This document shows, piece after piece, positions 54,080 to 63,423 of a DNA stretch of 64,000 nt (positions within the stretch are counted from its first letter, which is position 1; each line of letters begins with the position of its first letter). The position numbers and the translations under genes were made by a program. The DNA is from an uncultured Tenacibaculum sp. (GTDB taxonomy: Bacteria; Bacteroidota; Bacteroidia; Flavobacteriales; Flavobacteriaceae). Under the pieces are notes generated by a model. That model made no database searches. It saw only the letters and a list, made by a program, of their open reading frames with translations, and had not been told where the DNA came from. Location of the stretch: positions 124,001 to 188,000 of the forward strand of contig NZ_CANLTU010000005.1 in the NCBI RefSeq assembly GCF_947494125.1. Direction: 5' to 3'.

Positions 54080-55387
54080 ATGAACATTCCTTTTATTACA
54101 AATGACGCTATTGTATTTGGTATTCTAATGGTTTCTTTAGGTTTTGTATTTTATACTGAATCTAAAACTTCTGGATTTTGGTCTAAATTTTATAAAATTG
54201 TACCAGGTCTATTCATGGCCTACTTTATACCTGCAATTTTTACAACTTTAGGTGTTATTTCTCCTGAATGGGAAACTTCGAATACTGCTGGAGAAGTTAT
54301 AAAAAATAAATCTCAATTGTATTATGTCGCTAGTAGATTTTTACTACCAGCTGCCTTAGTATTAATGACTTTAAGTATAGATTTAAAAGCTGTTTTCAAC
54401 TTAGGGTCTAAGGCTTTAATTATGTTTTTTACGGGAACAATAGGTATAATCATCGGAGGTCCCATTGCTATTTTATTAATTTCTATATTTTCTCCTGAAA
54501 CAGTTGGTGGAGCTGGTTTTGATGCTGTATGGAGAGGTTTATCTACCCTAGCTGGTAGTTGGATTGGTGGTGGTGCAAATCAAACAGCAATGTTAGAAAT
54601 TTATCAATATAATCCTGCAAAATATGGAGGTATGGTGTTTGTTGATATTGTTGTTGCTAACATTTGGATGGCTATTTTATTAATTGGAATTGGTAGAAAA
54701 GATAAGATTAACAAATGGTTAAAAGCAGATACCTCAGCTATTGAAGAATTAAAAGAAAAAGTTTCTACTTTTACTCAAGGGGTAAAAAGAAACCCTACTC
54801 TTACGGATTTTATGATTATGCTTGCTATTGCATTTGGCACTGTTGGTTTTGGGCATTTTGCGTCTAAATACTTAAGTACTTTCTTTAGCGAATTGGTTGC
54901 TGGTATCGAATCTCAAACATTTAAAAACATATTTTCTTTCTTAGGTTCAGGTTTCTTTTGGTTAATTAGTATTTCAACTATTATTGCAATAATCTTATCA
55001 TTTACCAAGGCTAAGAATTACGAAGGTGCAGGTGCAAGTAAGCTTGGTAGTATTTTCATTTATATTTTAGTTGCTACCATTGGTATGAAAATGGATTTAG
55101 CCATGATTTTCGACAATTTAGGTTTAATTGCTATAGGTTTAGTTTGGATGAGTATCCATGCTGGATTATTAATCTTAGTCGCTAAATTAATTAGAGCTCC
55201 TTATTTCTTTTTAGCAGTAGGTAGTCAAGCAAATGTTGGTGGTGCAGCTTCTGCTCCTATTGTAGCCTCTGCATTCCACCCTTCATTAGCAACTGTTGGG
55301 GTACTACTAGCTGTATTTGGATATGCTATTGGTACTGTTGGTGCTATATTATGTACAATTTTAATGGAATTATCGGCAACTTTATAA
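54080..55387 (+). CDS. DUF819 family membrane protein
   Basis: 435 residues, about ten to twelve hydrophobic helices. Family signature GGSWIGGGANQTAMLEI (near 165-180) and a second-half partner VGSQANVGGAASAPIVASAF show the inverted-repeat architecture typical of secondary transporters. Substrate unknown; no motif points to one. Adjacent to the DUF2490 barrel, possibly co-transcribed. Confidence 0.9.
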   Translation: MNIPFITNDAIVFGILMVSLGFVFYTESKTSGFWSKFYKIVPGLFMAYFIPAIFTTLGVISPEWETSNTAGEVIKNKSQLYYVASRFLLPAALVLMTLSIDLKAVFNLGSKALIMFFTGTIGIIIGGPIAILLISIFSPETVGGAGFDAVWRGLSTLAGSWIGGGANQTAMLEIYQYNPAKYGGMVFVDIVVANIWMAILLIGIGRKDKINKWLKADTSAIEELKEKVSTFTQGVKRNPTLTDFMIMLAIAFGTVGFGHFASKYLSTFFSELVAGIESQTFKNIFSFLGSGFFWLISISTIIAIILSFTKAKNYEGAGASKLGSIFIYILVATIGMKMDLAMIFDNLGLIAIGLVWMSIHAGLLILVAKLIRAPYFFLAVGSQANVGGAASAPIVASAFHPSLATVGVLLAVFGYAIGTVGAILCTILMELSATL

Positions 55388-55426
55388 GAGAATTCTGCAT
55401 ATTTGCAATCTAAAATTTAAAATCAC

Positions 55427-55463
55427 ATGAAATTAGTATGATATTATTTTATACTAATTTCAT
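55427..55463 (+). repeat. Inverted repeat upstream of DUF4369 gene
   Basis: Perfect 13-base arms, ATGAAATTAGTAT and ATACTAATTTCAT, 11-base loop, 30 bases before the gene start. No T run follows, so it is more like a leader hairpin or operator than a terminator. Confidence 0.7.
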
Positions 55464-55493
55464 CTAACCTAATAAGTAAAACAAAATAAACAG

Positions 55494-56198
55494 ATGAAAA
55501 AATTTATCGCTATTTGTGCGTTCTCAATAATGGCTTTTGCCTGTTCTTCTAAAAAAGAAGGAAACATGGTTGTAAAAGGTCAAATTAAAGGGTTAAAAAA
55601 GGGTACTTTATATCTTCAAAAAATGAATGATACAGTATTAGTTGCTGTTGACTCTATGGCTTTATTAGGTGATGATAAATTTATTTTAACTGATAATGTA
55701 GAATCACCTGTAATGTATTACCTAACTTTTAATGGTAATGCTAAAGATAAACACTTAATGTTTTTTGGAGAAAAAGGCGAAATTACAATTAATGATAATA
55801 TTGAAGAGTTTGGTTTCAAACCTGAAATTATAGGTTCAAAAAATCAAGATGTAATGAAAAAATTTCGTGAAATTGATAGAAGATTTAAAGACCAACGCTT
55901 AGATTTTATACAAAAAGACTTTGAAGCTCGTAAATCTCAAGATGAAGATTTAATTAAACAAGTAGAAGCTGATTATAAAAAGATGATTCGTCGTCGTTTT
56001 TTATTCTCAACAAATTTTGCTGTTACTAATGCAGATAGTGAAGCTGCACCATATATTGCTTTATCAGAATTATTTGATGCGAATATTCAATTATTAGATA
56101 CTATTAATAATAGTTTAACTGATAAAGTTAAGAATTCAGATTACGGAAAACGTTTACAAAAATTTGTTAGTGATATTAAAGCTAAAGAAACTAAGTAA
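55494..56198 (+). CDS. DUF4369 lipoprotein
   Basis: 234 residues with lipoprotein signal (lipobox AFAC). The N-terminal half (25-110) is a DUF4369 beta-rich domain (MVVKGQIKGLKKGTLYLQKMNDT), which in Bacteroidetes is often joined to a thioredoxin domain that is missing here; the C-terminal half (120-234) is helical and charged. Exposed at the outer or inner membrane. Role unknown. A 13-base-arm hairpin precedes it. Confidence 0.85.
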   Translation: MKKFIAICAFSIMAFACSSKKEGNMVVKGQIKGLKKGTLYLQKMNDTVLVAVDSMALLGDDKFILTDNVESPVMYYLTFNGNAKDKHLMFFGEKGEITINDNIEEFGFKPEIIGSKNQDVMKKFREIDRRFKDQRLDFIQKDFEARKSQDEDLIKQVEADYKKMIRRRFLFSTNFAVTNADSEAAPYIALSELFDANIQLLDTINNSLTDKVKNSDYGKRLQKFVSDIKAKETK

Positions 56199-56216
56199 TT
56201 TCAGTTTTACTTTATA

Positions 56217-56255
56217 AATAAAAAACTCGATACAAATTGTATCGAGTTTTTTATT
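56217..56255. terminator. Bidirectional terminator
   Basis: Perfect 19-base arms around one A, core ACTCGATACAA/TTGTATCGAGT with A and T tracts on both flanks, between convergent genes. Confidence 0.9.
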
Positions 56256-56264
56256 CTTATTATT

Positions 56265-58091
56265 TTACTTTTCAGAAGTAATATATTCTTCAACTAGAGT
56301 TTCTAAAACATTTAATGGCAATGGTCCATTAGTTAAAGCTACATTATGGAATTTTCTAATATCAAATTTATCTCCTAAAGCTTCTTTTGCTTTTTTACGA
56401 AGCTCTAATATTTTAAGCATTCCTATTTTATACGCTGTTGCTTGACTTGGCATTACGATATGTCTTTCTACCATTTTAATGGCATCTAACTCTGCGTTAG
56501 GTGTATTATCAGTATAATACTTTATCCCTTCTTCTCGAGTCCACTTTTTTGCATGAATACCCGTATCTACTACCAAACGACAAGCTCTCCATAACTCCAT
56601 GGCTAAGCGTCCAAAATCAGAATAAGGATCAGAATAAAAGCCCATTTCTTTTGGTATATATTCTGAATATAGCCCCCATCCTTCTACATAAGCTGTATAG
56701 CGCCCAAATTTTCGAAACATTGGCACCTCTTTTAATTCCTGAGCAATTGCTATTTGCATATGATGTCCAGGTATACCTTCATGATAAGCCAAAGCTTCCA
56801 TTTGATACGATGGCATACTAGCCATGTCATACATATTTGCATAGTATGTACCCGGTCTAGAACCGTCTATCGCTGGCTGCTGATAAAATGCTTTTCCTGC
56901 AGATTTTTCTCTAAATGCTTCAACCGCTTTTACAATTAAAGCTGCCTTTGGTTTTGTTATAAATAATTCATCCAAGCGAGTTTTCATACTGTCTATAATA
57001 TGAGTTGCTTCAACCATATATTCTTCTCTCCCTTTCTTAGAATCTTCATAATAAAATTGAGGATCTTTTTTCATAAATCCGAAAAATTCTTTTAAAGTGC
57101 CCTTAAACCCTACTTTTTTCATAATAGCACGCATTTCATCATGAATTCTAGCGACTTCTTTTAATCCTATTTCGTGGATTTCTTCCGCAGTTAAATTAGT
57201 GGTGGTGGTTCTTTTTAAAGCATTATTGAAAAACGCTACTCCATCAGGTAATTTCCAAGCACCATCATCAGTACTTGTAACTTTTTCTTGCCCTTCTAAA
57301 GTTGTTATTAGATTTTGATACGCTGGTAAAACACTTTCTTTTAAAGCTACTATACCTTTATCTATAAGTGCTTTTTTCTTTTCTGCATCTATATCTAATT
57401 TATTAACTTTATTAGTGAAATCATTAAATAAAGTGCTTGGTGTATCTGAATTATCAAAAGGTTTTCCTTTTATTAAATTTCTAGAATCGTCCAATACTTT
57501 TGCAAACACAAATTTTGGAGGCATTATTCCTTTTGCTTCTCTTTCTTTCAAACCTGCTACTAATTGTGCAAACAACGGTTTTAAGTTGTTCAAACGGGCA
57601 ATATAATTTTCTGCATCTTCAACATTAGAGACCTGATGCATATTAATTAAGAATGCAGGAATTTCTGCTTGCATACCATGCATTTGATTTACAGGATATG
57701 TATGAAAACGGTATTTGAAATCTGCTATTTGATTTTCTAATTGCTGTTTAAATAAATCGTAACTTAATTTAGTTCCTTTATCTAAGGCTTTCACATTAAC
57801 TGAATCGTTAATCCAACTTAAAGCTTTCTTAGTTTGTTCTAATTCTGTTTTAGCAAAATCATCAGAAATATCATTCCATTTGTCTGCATCTTTTTTTATA
57901 CCTAAATAGGTTTGATACATCGGGTGCCTATCTAAGTTTTCTTTAAATTGTTTATCAAAAAAAGCATTTACTTTTTTAGATTCAGCAACAATATCTGCTT
58001 CACTAAGAACCTCAGTTTTTTTTTCTTTTTTGCAGGACACTAACATTATTCCTACAAATAATGCTAAGACTGAATATGTTTTTATTTTCAT
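56265..58091 (-). CDS. DUF885 lipoprotein (probable metallopeptidase)
   Basis: 608 residues starting at ATG 58091 (a longer frame from 58121 adds ten residues before the lipoprotein signal, lipobox LVSC, and is less likely). Helical DUF885 family with metal-type motif LAYHEGIPGHHMQIA and conserved ELWRACRLVVDTGIHAKKW. The His/Glu arrangement suggests a gluzincin-like zinc peptidase; some family members are carboxypeptidase-like. Located on the outer or inner membrane. Function in this organism is unproven. Single gene. Confidence 0.88.
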   Translation of the reverse strand: MKIKTYSVLALFVGIMLVSCKKEKKTEVLSEADIVAESKKVNAFFDKQFKENLDRHPMYQTYLGIKKDADKWNDISDDFAKTELEQTKKALSWINDSVNVKALDKGTKLSYDLFKQQLENQIADFKYRFHTYPVNQMHGMQAEIPAFLINMHQVSNVEDAENYIARLNNLKPLFAQLVAGLKEREAKGIMPPKFVFAKVLDDSRNLIKGKPFDNSDTPSTLFNDFTNKVNKLDIDAEKKKALIDKGIVALKESVLPAYQNLITTLEGQEKVTSTDDGAWKLPDGVAFFNNALKRTTTTNLTAEEIHEIGLKEVARIHDEMRAIMKKVGFKGTLKEFFGFMKKDPQFYYEDSKKGREEYMVEATHIIDSMKTRLDELFITKPKAALIVKAVEAFREKSAGKAFYQQPAIDGSRPGTYYANMYDMASMPSYQMEALAYHEGIPGHHMQIAIAQELKEVPMFRKFGRYTAYVEGWGLYSEYIPKEMGFYSDPYSDFGRLAMELWRACRLVVDTGIHAKKWTREEGIKYYTDNTPNAELDAIKMVERHIVMPSQATAYKIGMLKILELRKKAKEALGDKFDIRKFHNVALTNGPLPLNVLETLVEEYITSEK

Positions 58092-58144
58092 GATTAATAG
58101 TTTAATATGCGGAAGATACAAAATAACTATCTCATGAAAATTGG

Positions 58145-58837
58145 CTATTTGTATTTTACAAACTTCTGTAAAAAGCCTTCTTTATAAGCTCTTCCTAACG
58201 GTAAAACTTCTTCATTTGATATATATACCTGATTACCAGAAACTTTATCTAAATAACTAGTATTAACTATATACGACTTATGTATCTGCGCAAAAGATGT
58301 AGGTAATTTAATTAACCAATTTTTCATTGATTCTGAACTTAAATATGTTTTTTCTGTAGTAACGATTTCTGCATAATCTGCATCCGATTTTATAAATATG
58401 ATATCGTTGCTACTAACTTTTACAAAATCATATCCTGATTTTAATAAAAAAGTATCTGCTATATCTACTTTTCCTTTTTTTGGTGATGATACTAAGCTGC
58501 TTTTATGAATAGCTTGAACAAAACGCTGAAATGAAAAAGGCTTTAATAAATAATCTACAACATTATATTCATAACTTTCTAAAGCATAATCGGAAAATGC
58601 TGTTGTTAAAATTACCTGTGAATTATTTTTTAGTGTTTTTAAAAAATCGATGCCAGATATTTTGGGCAAATGAATATCTAAAAAAATTAAATCAACCTCT
58701 TGATTTTGTAAAAATGATAATGCTGTAATACCATCTGAAAAAGTTTCTAATAACTTTAAAGAACCTATATCGTTAATATATTTTTGTAAAATACGTTGTG
58801 CTGGTGGCTGATCTTCTACTATAATACATGTTCTCAT
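58145..58837 (-). CDS. LytTR family response regulator
   Basis: 230 residues: receiver domain (1-118) with acidic pocket Glu8/Asp9, phosphoacceptor Asp54 in LIFLDIHLP, Thr in LTTAFSD and Lys in LLKPFSF, then a LytTR DNA-binding domain (about 130-230, FLKSGYDFVKVSSNDIIFI...). It follows the histidine kinase by 3 bases and is probably its partner. Target genes unknown; the divergent TonB-type receptor is an obvious candidate. Confidence 0.95.
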   Translation of the reverse strand: MRTCIIVEDQPPAQRILQKYINDIGSLKLLETFSDGITALSFLQNQEVDLIFLDIHLPKISGIDFLKTLKNNSQVILTTAFSDYALESYEYNVVDYLLKPFSFQRFVQAIHKSSLVSSPKKGKVDIADTFLLKSGYDFVKVSSNDIIFIKSDADYAEIVTTEKTYLSSESMKNWLIKLPTSFAQIHKSYIVNTSYLDKVSGNQVYISNEEVLPLGRAYKEGFLQKFVKYK

Positions 58838-58840
58838 AGC

Positions 58841-59860
58841 TTATTCTCTTTTTGCAAGTTGTAATTGTAAGTTTACTTTATATTTTTGATTAGAGTTATC
58901 TATCTCTAGAGTATATTTTTGGGGGTATAACATTTCCAGTCGTTTATTTACATTCGTTAAACCAATTCCTTTCGATAAGTTTTGATTATTGGAATTCGAT
59001 AAAAAACTGTTTTCACAAACAAAATTTAACATTCCCTGTGAATTTACTTGTATGTCTATTTTTATACAAATATTAGTACTTTGACTAGCTGTACTATGTT
59101 TAAATGCATTTTCTATAAACATTAATAAAATCAAAGGAGCAATTATATAATTAGCTGGAATTTCTGAGGTATTAAAGGTAACCTCTCCTCTATTCTCTAT
59201 CTGCAACTCATTCAAAGCCGTAAAATGTTTTAAGTGCTCTATTTCCGACTGTAATAAAACAAAATCTTCTTTGCAATCATATAACATATAACGTAACACC
59301 GATGATAACTCTAAAATTATTGATGGAGTTTTTGGTGATTGCTCTATAGCGTACGCATATAAGTTATTTAAGTTATTAAATAAAAAGTGAGGATTGATTT
59401 GTGATTTTAAAAAACGTAATTCACTCTCTTTTACAGTAGATTTTAGCTTATCTACCAATACTTGTTTTTTATGCGCATCCCAACCTAATTTAAATCCTAC
59501 TAGAATTACTATTGTTGGTAAAATATCTAATAGTGTAAAAAATATATTTGAAATATATTTACCTCGTTTATCAGCATAAAATATTTTTTCTAATACAAAT
59601 TCTTCAGAAATATACAGATATACTAATGTTAATACAATAGCAAATCCAAACTCTTTATACTTTTTTTTATAAAATAAATAAGGGATAAAAACATAGCTTA
59701 TTATGTAAGAAATCAATGCATAATGCATAAAAAACACTATGGTATCCAAACTAATGTCTGGACTGTGTTTATCAAAAGAAAACAAGAAAAAAATGACGAT
59801 TAACAATAGTATTTGAAAAAGCCATTCTTTAAGTTCTATCTTATTTAATAATTGTTTCAT
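58841..59860 (-). CDS. LytS-type sensor histidine kinase
   Basis: 339 residues with four N-terminal membrane helices (about 14-30, 42-62, 72-88, 107-123) and a short linker, then a His_kinase domain with phosphoacceptor His158 in SQINPHFLFNNLNNLY and an ATPase part with ENAFKHS and GIGLTNVNKRLEMLY. No large extracytoplasmic sensor, so it senses something in or at the membrane. First in an operon with the regulator and divergent from the receptor gene. Confidence 0.94.
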   Translation of the reverse strand: MKQLLNKIELKEWLFQILLLIVIFFLFSFDKHSPDISLDTIVFFMHYALISYIISYVFIPYLFYKKKYKEFGFAIVLTLVYLYISEEFVLEKIFYADKRGKYISNIFFTLLDILPTIVILVGFKLGWDAHKKQVLVDKLKSTVKESELRFLKSQINPHFLFNNLNNLYAYAIEQSPKTPSIILELSSVLRYMLYDCKEDFVLLQSEIEHLKHFTALNELQIENRGEVTFNTSEIPANYIIAPLILLMFIENAFKHSTASQSTNICIKIDIQVNSQGMLNFVCENSFLSNSNNQNLSKGIGLTNVNKRLEMLYPQKYTLEIDNSNQKYKVNLQLQLAKRE

Positions 59861-60056
59861 AGACTCAAAAATAAGTCATTCTTATATAGCTACATATAAG
59901 TTTCCTTCAAACGGTTAAATATTACCTACAAACAACAATTTATAAATTTATTACCAAACAAGTCGTTTAAAGGTTAGTATTTGTTGTTTACCGATTTTAT
60001 TTTTCAAGCTACTTGATTCTTTCAAAATTTGTTTTTTAAAGTTTAAAATACACATC

Positions 60057-62429
60057 ATGAAACAATTTTTAGTACTTATATGTTTATTAACCTTAGTATT
60101 TTCTAAGACCTATGGACAAACAGATACCAAAACGATTAATGGAAAAGTAATAGAAAGCAACAATCAATTACCCCTTGAGTTTGTTACAGTAATTGTTATG
60201 AATTCAACAAATAATACTCCTATTTCTGGAGCTACTACCGACGAAACTGGTTCCTTTAGTTTAAAAACAACTGCTTCTAATTTTTATATAGAAGCCCGTT
60301 TTATTGGTTTTAAAACAAAAAAAATAACTCAATTTAATCGCAATGCTTCTATTATTAAACTACCAACTATTACTTTGGAAGAAGACTCTGATAAACTAGA
60401 CGAAGTTATTGTTCGTGCTGAAAAATCTCAAACTGTTTTTAAATTAGACAAACGTGTTTTTAATGTTGGTAAAGATTTAAGTAGTACAGGTGCTAGTGCT
60501 TTAGAAGTATTAAATAATGTACCTTCTGTAACAGTTAACATTGAAGGGCAAATTAGCTTACGAGGAAGTGAAGGAGTACAAATACTTATAAACGGTAAGC
60601 CTTCTGTTTTAGCCAGTGAAGAAGGAAACGCTTTAGGAAGTATTACTGCTGATATGATTAAAAGTATTGAGGTAATTACCAATCCTTCTGCAAAGTATGA
60701 TGCTTCTGGAACTAGTGGAATTTTAAACATTATTTTAAAGAAGTCAGAAAAAAAAGGTTTGAATGGTTCTATTTCTTTAAACACTGGAATTCCTAATAAT
60801 CATAGTTTAGGTTTAAGTTTAAATAGACGTACTGAAAAATTCAATCTCTTTAGTCAAGTGGCTTATGGAAGACGTACGTTTCCTAGAAAAGGGAACAATT
60901 CAAGTACCAATACTATTAATAATACTCAATTAAGCACTATTAGTGATAGTAATAAAAATGAAAATTTCTTTAATTTAATTTTAGGTACAGATTACCATAT
61001 CAATGCAAATAACGTTCTTACATTATCAGGTCATTATGCTTTTGAAAATGAAAAAGAAAATGCAAATCAAACTTATAATTTACAAAATACTTCTTTAACT
61101 ACTACCGATTCTTGGAATCGTTTAGAAGACACCAGAGCTACTAACCCTAAATGGGAATATGAACTACAGTATAAAAAAGATTTTACAGATCGTAAAAAAC
61201 ACAACTTACTCTTTAGTGCATTAGGTACATCTTTCTCTAAAAATAAAACTTCAATTTTCAATAATAATGTACTTATTGGTAATATGACCAACGATGTACA
61301 AGAAGCAAAAACCAACTTTGGGCAAAACGAATATACTTTTAAATTAGATTATACACGTCCTATTTACAAAAACTATATCTTAGAAATTGGAGCACAATAT
61401 TTATTAGATCAAGTAACAAATACCTATACTGTACGTGATTTTATAAACAATAATTGGGTTACTAATATTGGATTTAGTAATGTTTTTGACTACAATCAAG
61501 GTGTTTTAGGCACCTATGCTACTTTTGCTTTTGAAGATAAAAATTGGGGAATAAAAGGAGGTTTACGTTTAGAAAACACCAACCTAACTACAAAATTAAT
61601 TACTTCTAATCAGAATAATAAGCAACGCTATAGTAATCTATTTCCGAGTTTACATAGTTCCTACAAAATAAACGAAAACTTGTCATTACAAGCTGGATAT
61701 TCAAAACGTATTTTTAGGCCTCGTTTATGGGATTTAAACCCTTTTGTTTCTTTTAGAGACAACTTTAATCTTAATATAGGAAACCCTAATTTAACTCCTG
61801 AATTTACCAACTCTTTTGAAATTACTACTATTTATAAATTATCAAAAGCATCTATTAATGCTGGAATATACCATAGGGCAACCACAGATGTTATTGAAGA
61901 AATTACTACTATTAACAACAATGTTACTACTTCAAAACCTCAAAATATTGGAACTAATCGTGCTACTGGACTAGAAATTAACACAAAATATTCTCCTATT
62001 TCTTGGTTTAGTTTTACTTCAGATTTTAATTATAATACTTTTATAAGAAAGGGACAATTACTAAATAATAATTTTGATTTTACAGGTAATAGATGGAGCT
62101 TAAGATCAACAGGTAAAATTAAGTTTCCTGCTGGGTTTACTTTAGAAGTTACTGGAAATTACCGTTCTAAATTTAAAACTGCTCAAAGTACAATATCTGA
62201 TAATCTTTTTATGGATTTAGGTGTTCGTAAAAAGATGCTAAACGGTAAACTAAATGCTAGTTTAAGTATTCGTGATGCTTTTGCTTCAAGAAACTATGAA
62301 GAAGTAACTGTACAAAATAACTTTAATCGCACTTCTTTTAGTCAAAGAGGTCGTTTTGTTACTTTAGGAATTAGCTTTGGTTTTGGTAAAGGTGAAGCAA
62401 TGGAATTTTCTGGACAAAAAAGATTTTAA
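60057..62429 (+). CDS. TonB-dependent receptor-like outer-membrane protein
   Basis: 790 residues with a signal peptide (1-20, ending TYGQ). CarboxypepD_reg-like domain (about 25-110, INGKVIESNNQLPLEFVTV), plug (about 120-225, with LEVLNNVPSVTVNIEG, ISLRGSEGVQILINGKP, KSIEVITNPSAKYDASGTSGILNIILKK) and a beta-barrel in 22-or-so strands of the OMP_b-brl_3 family ending GISFGFGK. The plug is intact but no clear TonB box is visible at the mature N-terminus, as usual in this subfamily. Substrate unknown. Divergent from the LytS/LytTR pair. Confidence 0.92.
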   Translation: MKQFLVLICLLTLVFSKTYGQTDTKTINGKVIESNNQLPLEFVTVIVMNSTNNTPISGATTDETGSFSLKTTASNFYIEARFIGFKTKKITQFNRNASIIKLPTITLEEDSDKLDEVIVRAEKSQTVFKLDKRVFNVGKDLSSTGASALEVLNNVPSVTVNIEGQISLRGSEGVQILINGKPSVLASEEGNALGSITADMIKSIEVITNPSAKYDASGTSGILNIILKKSEKKGLNGSISLNTGIPNNHSLGLSLNRRTEKFNLFSQVAYGRRTFPRKGNNSSTNTINNTQLSTISDSNKNENFFNLILGTDYHINANNVLTLSGHYAFENEKENANQTYNLQNTSLTTTDSWNRLEDTRATNPKWEYELQYKKDFTDRKKHNLLFSALGTSFSKNKTSIFNNNVLIGNMTNDVQEAKTNFGQNEYTFKLDYTRPIYKNYILEIGAQYLLDQVTNTYTVRDFINNNWVTNIGFSNVFDYNQGVLGTYATFAFEDKNWGIKGGLRLENTNLTTKLITSNQNNKQRYSNLFPSLHSSYKINENLSLQAGYSKRIFRPRLWDLNPFVSFRDNFNLNIGNPNLTPEFTNSFEITTIYKLSKASINAGIYHRATTDVIEEITTINNNVTTSKPQNIGTNRATGLEINTKYSPISWFSFTSDFNYNTFIRKGQLLNNNFDFTGNRWSLRSTGKIKFPAGFTLEVTGNYRSKFKTAQSTISDNLFMDLGVRKKMLNGKLNASLSIRDAFASRNYEEVTVQNNFNRTSFSQRGRFVTLGISFGFGKGEAMEFSGQKRF

Positions 62430-62436
62430 TAAATTC

Positions 62437-62477
62437 TAAAATAAAAGTTAGCCTAAAATAGGCTAACTTTTATTTTA
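62437..62477. terminator. Bidirectional terminator
   Basis: Perfect 19-base arms around AAA, core AAAAGTTAGCCTA/TAGGCTAACTTTT, between the convergent receptor and stress-protein genes. Confidence 0.9.
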
Positions 62478-62483
62478 ACTTTC

Positions 62484-63317
62484 TTAGGCTTTAAAAGTTA
62501 ATAATGGAAACTTACTATGATTTGCTACGTCTTCAGTAATACTTCCTTCAAAAAAATGAGCGATTCCTTTTTTACCTCTAGTTGCAATAACTAACATATC
62601 TATTTGATGTGTATTTACATAATAACGTAAGCCTTCTTCTACTGTATAATCGGAAACAATATGAATTTGTTCTTTACTAAAACTTACCTCTCCTAGTTTA
62701 TCTAAAAATTGTTGTATTTTTTCTTTTAATTCAAATGTACTTTTAAACTTTGCCGACGGCGTTTGTACATACACCAATTCTAATGTACTATTTAAACTCT
62801 TAAAAAAGGCTTGTGCTCTTAACAATGGATCAATATCATCATCTGAAAAATCGCAAGCAAAAACTACTTTTTCAAAATTTTCTGTAATAGGCTCTTCTTT
62901 AACTACCAATACTGGCACATGTGCATAGCGAATTACTTTTTCTGTATTAGATCCTACAAACATTTCTTTTAATCCACTAACTCCTTTAGACCCCATAATA
63001 ATTAGATCTACATTTTCTTCTCGAGCCAATTCATCTAATTCGCTAAAAATTTTAAAATGCTTAATTATAGGAGTTACTTTTATGTCTATTAAATACTCTT
63101 TTTGCAAAAAGCTATTAAACTTTTTTTCTGCTAGTTTTAAATAAAAAAATGTTTCTTTTTGAGCGTAACTTTCCGATTTACTAACTATAGCATTAGATAG
63201 TTCTAACATGTGTACAACTATAATTTCGGCATTTGCTTGTTTTGCTAAAAAAGCTGCTGTTTGTAATGCATATTCTGAATGAATAGAAAAATCGACTGGG
63301 ACTATTATTTTTTTCAT
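62484..63317 (-). CDS. Universal stress protein, tandem UspA domains
   Basis: 277 residues with two UspA domains (about 1-145 and 150-277). Each ends in the ATP-binding motif G-x2-G-x9-G-S/T: GSKGVSGLKEMFVGSNTEKV in the first and RGKKGIAHFFEGSITEDV in the second. Each begins with the first beta strand (KKIIVPVDFS; EKVVFACDFS). Cytoplasmic stress-response factor of uncertain molecular role. Single gene. Confidence 0.93.
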   Translation of the reverse strand: MKKIIVPVDFSIHSEYALQTAAFLAKQANAEIIVVHMLELSNAIVSKSESYAQKETFFYLKLAEKKFNSFLQKEYLIDIKVTPIIKHFKIFSELDELAREENVDLIIMGSKGVSGLKEMFVGSNTEKVIRYAHVPVLVVKEEPITENFEKVVFACDFSDDDIDPLLRAQAFFKSLNSTLELVYVQTPSAKFKSTFELKEKIQQFLDKLGEVSFSKEQIHIVSDYTVEEGLRYYVNTHQIDMLVIATRGKKGIAHFFEGSITEDVANHSKFPLLTFKA

Positions 63318-63423
63318 AATAAGATATTTAGGGTTTAACTTCCCCTCTAAATTACTAAAGATCTATTAGTAAAATCATGATTTTTGTCAGGTTTATATCC
63401 CTTCTTTAATTCTTTATTATATT

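Noticed and set aside
59866..59873. Promoter of the histidine kinase gene
   Set aside because: The -7 box is exact but there is no -33 TTG at a suitable distance, and it would give a leaderless transcript; kept only as a parallel to lpxK.
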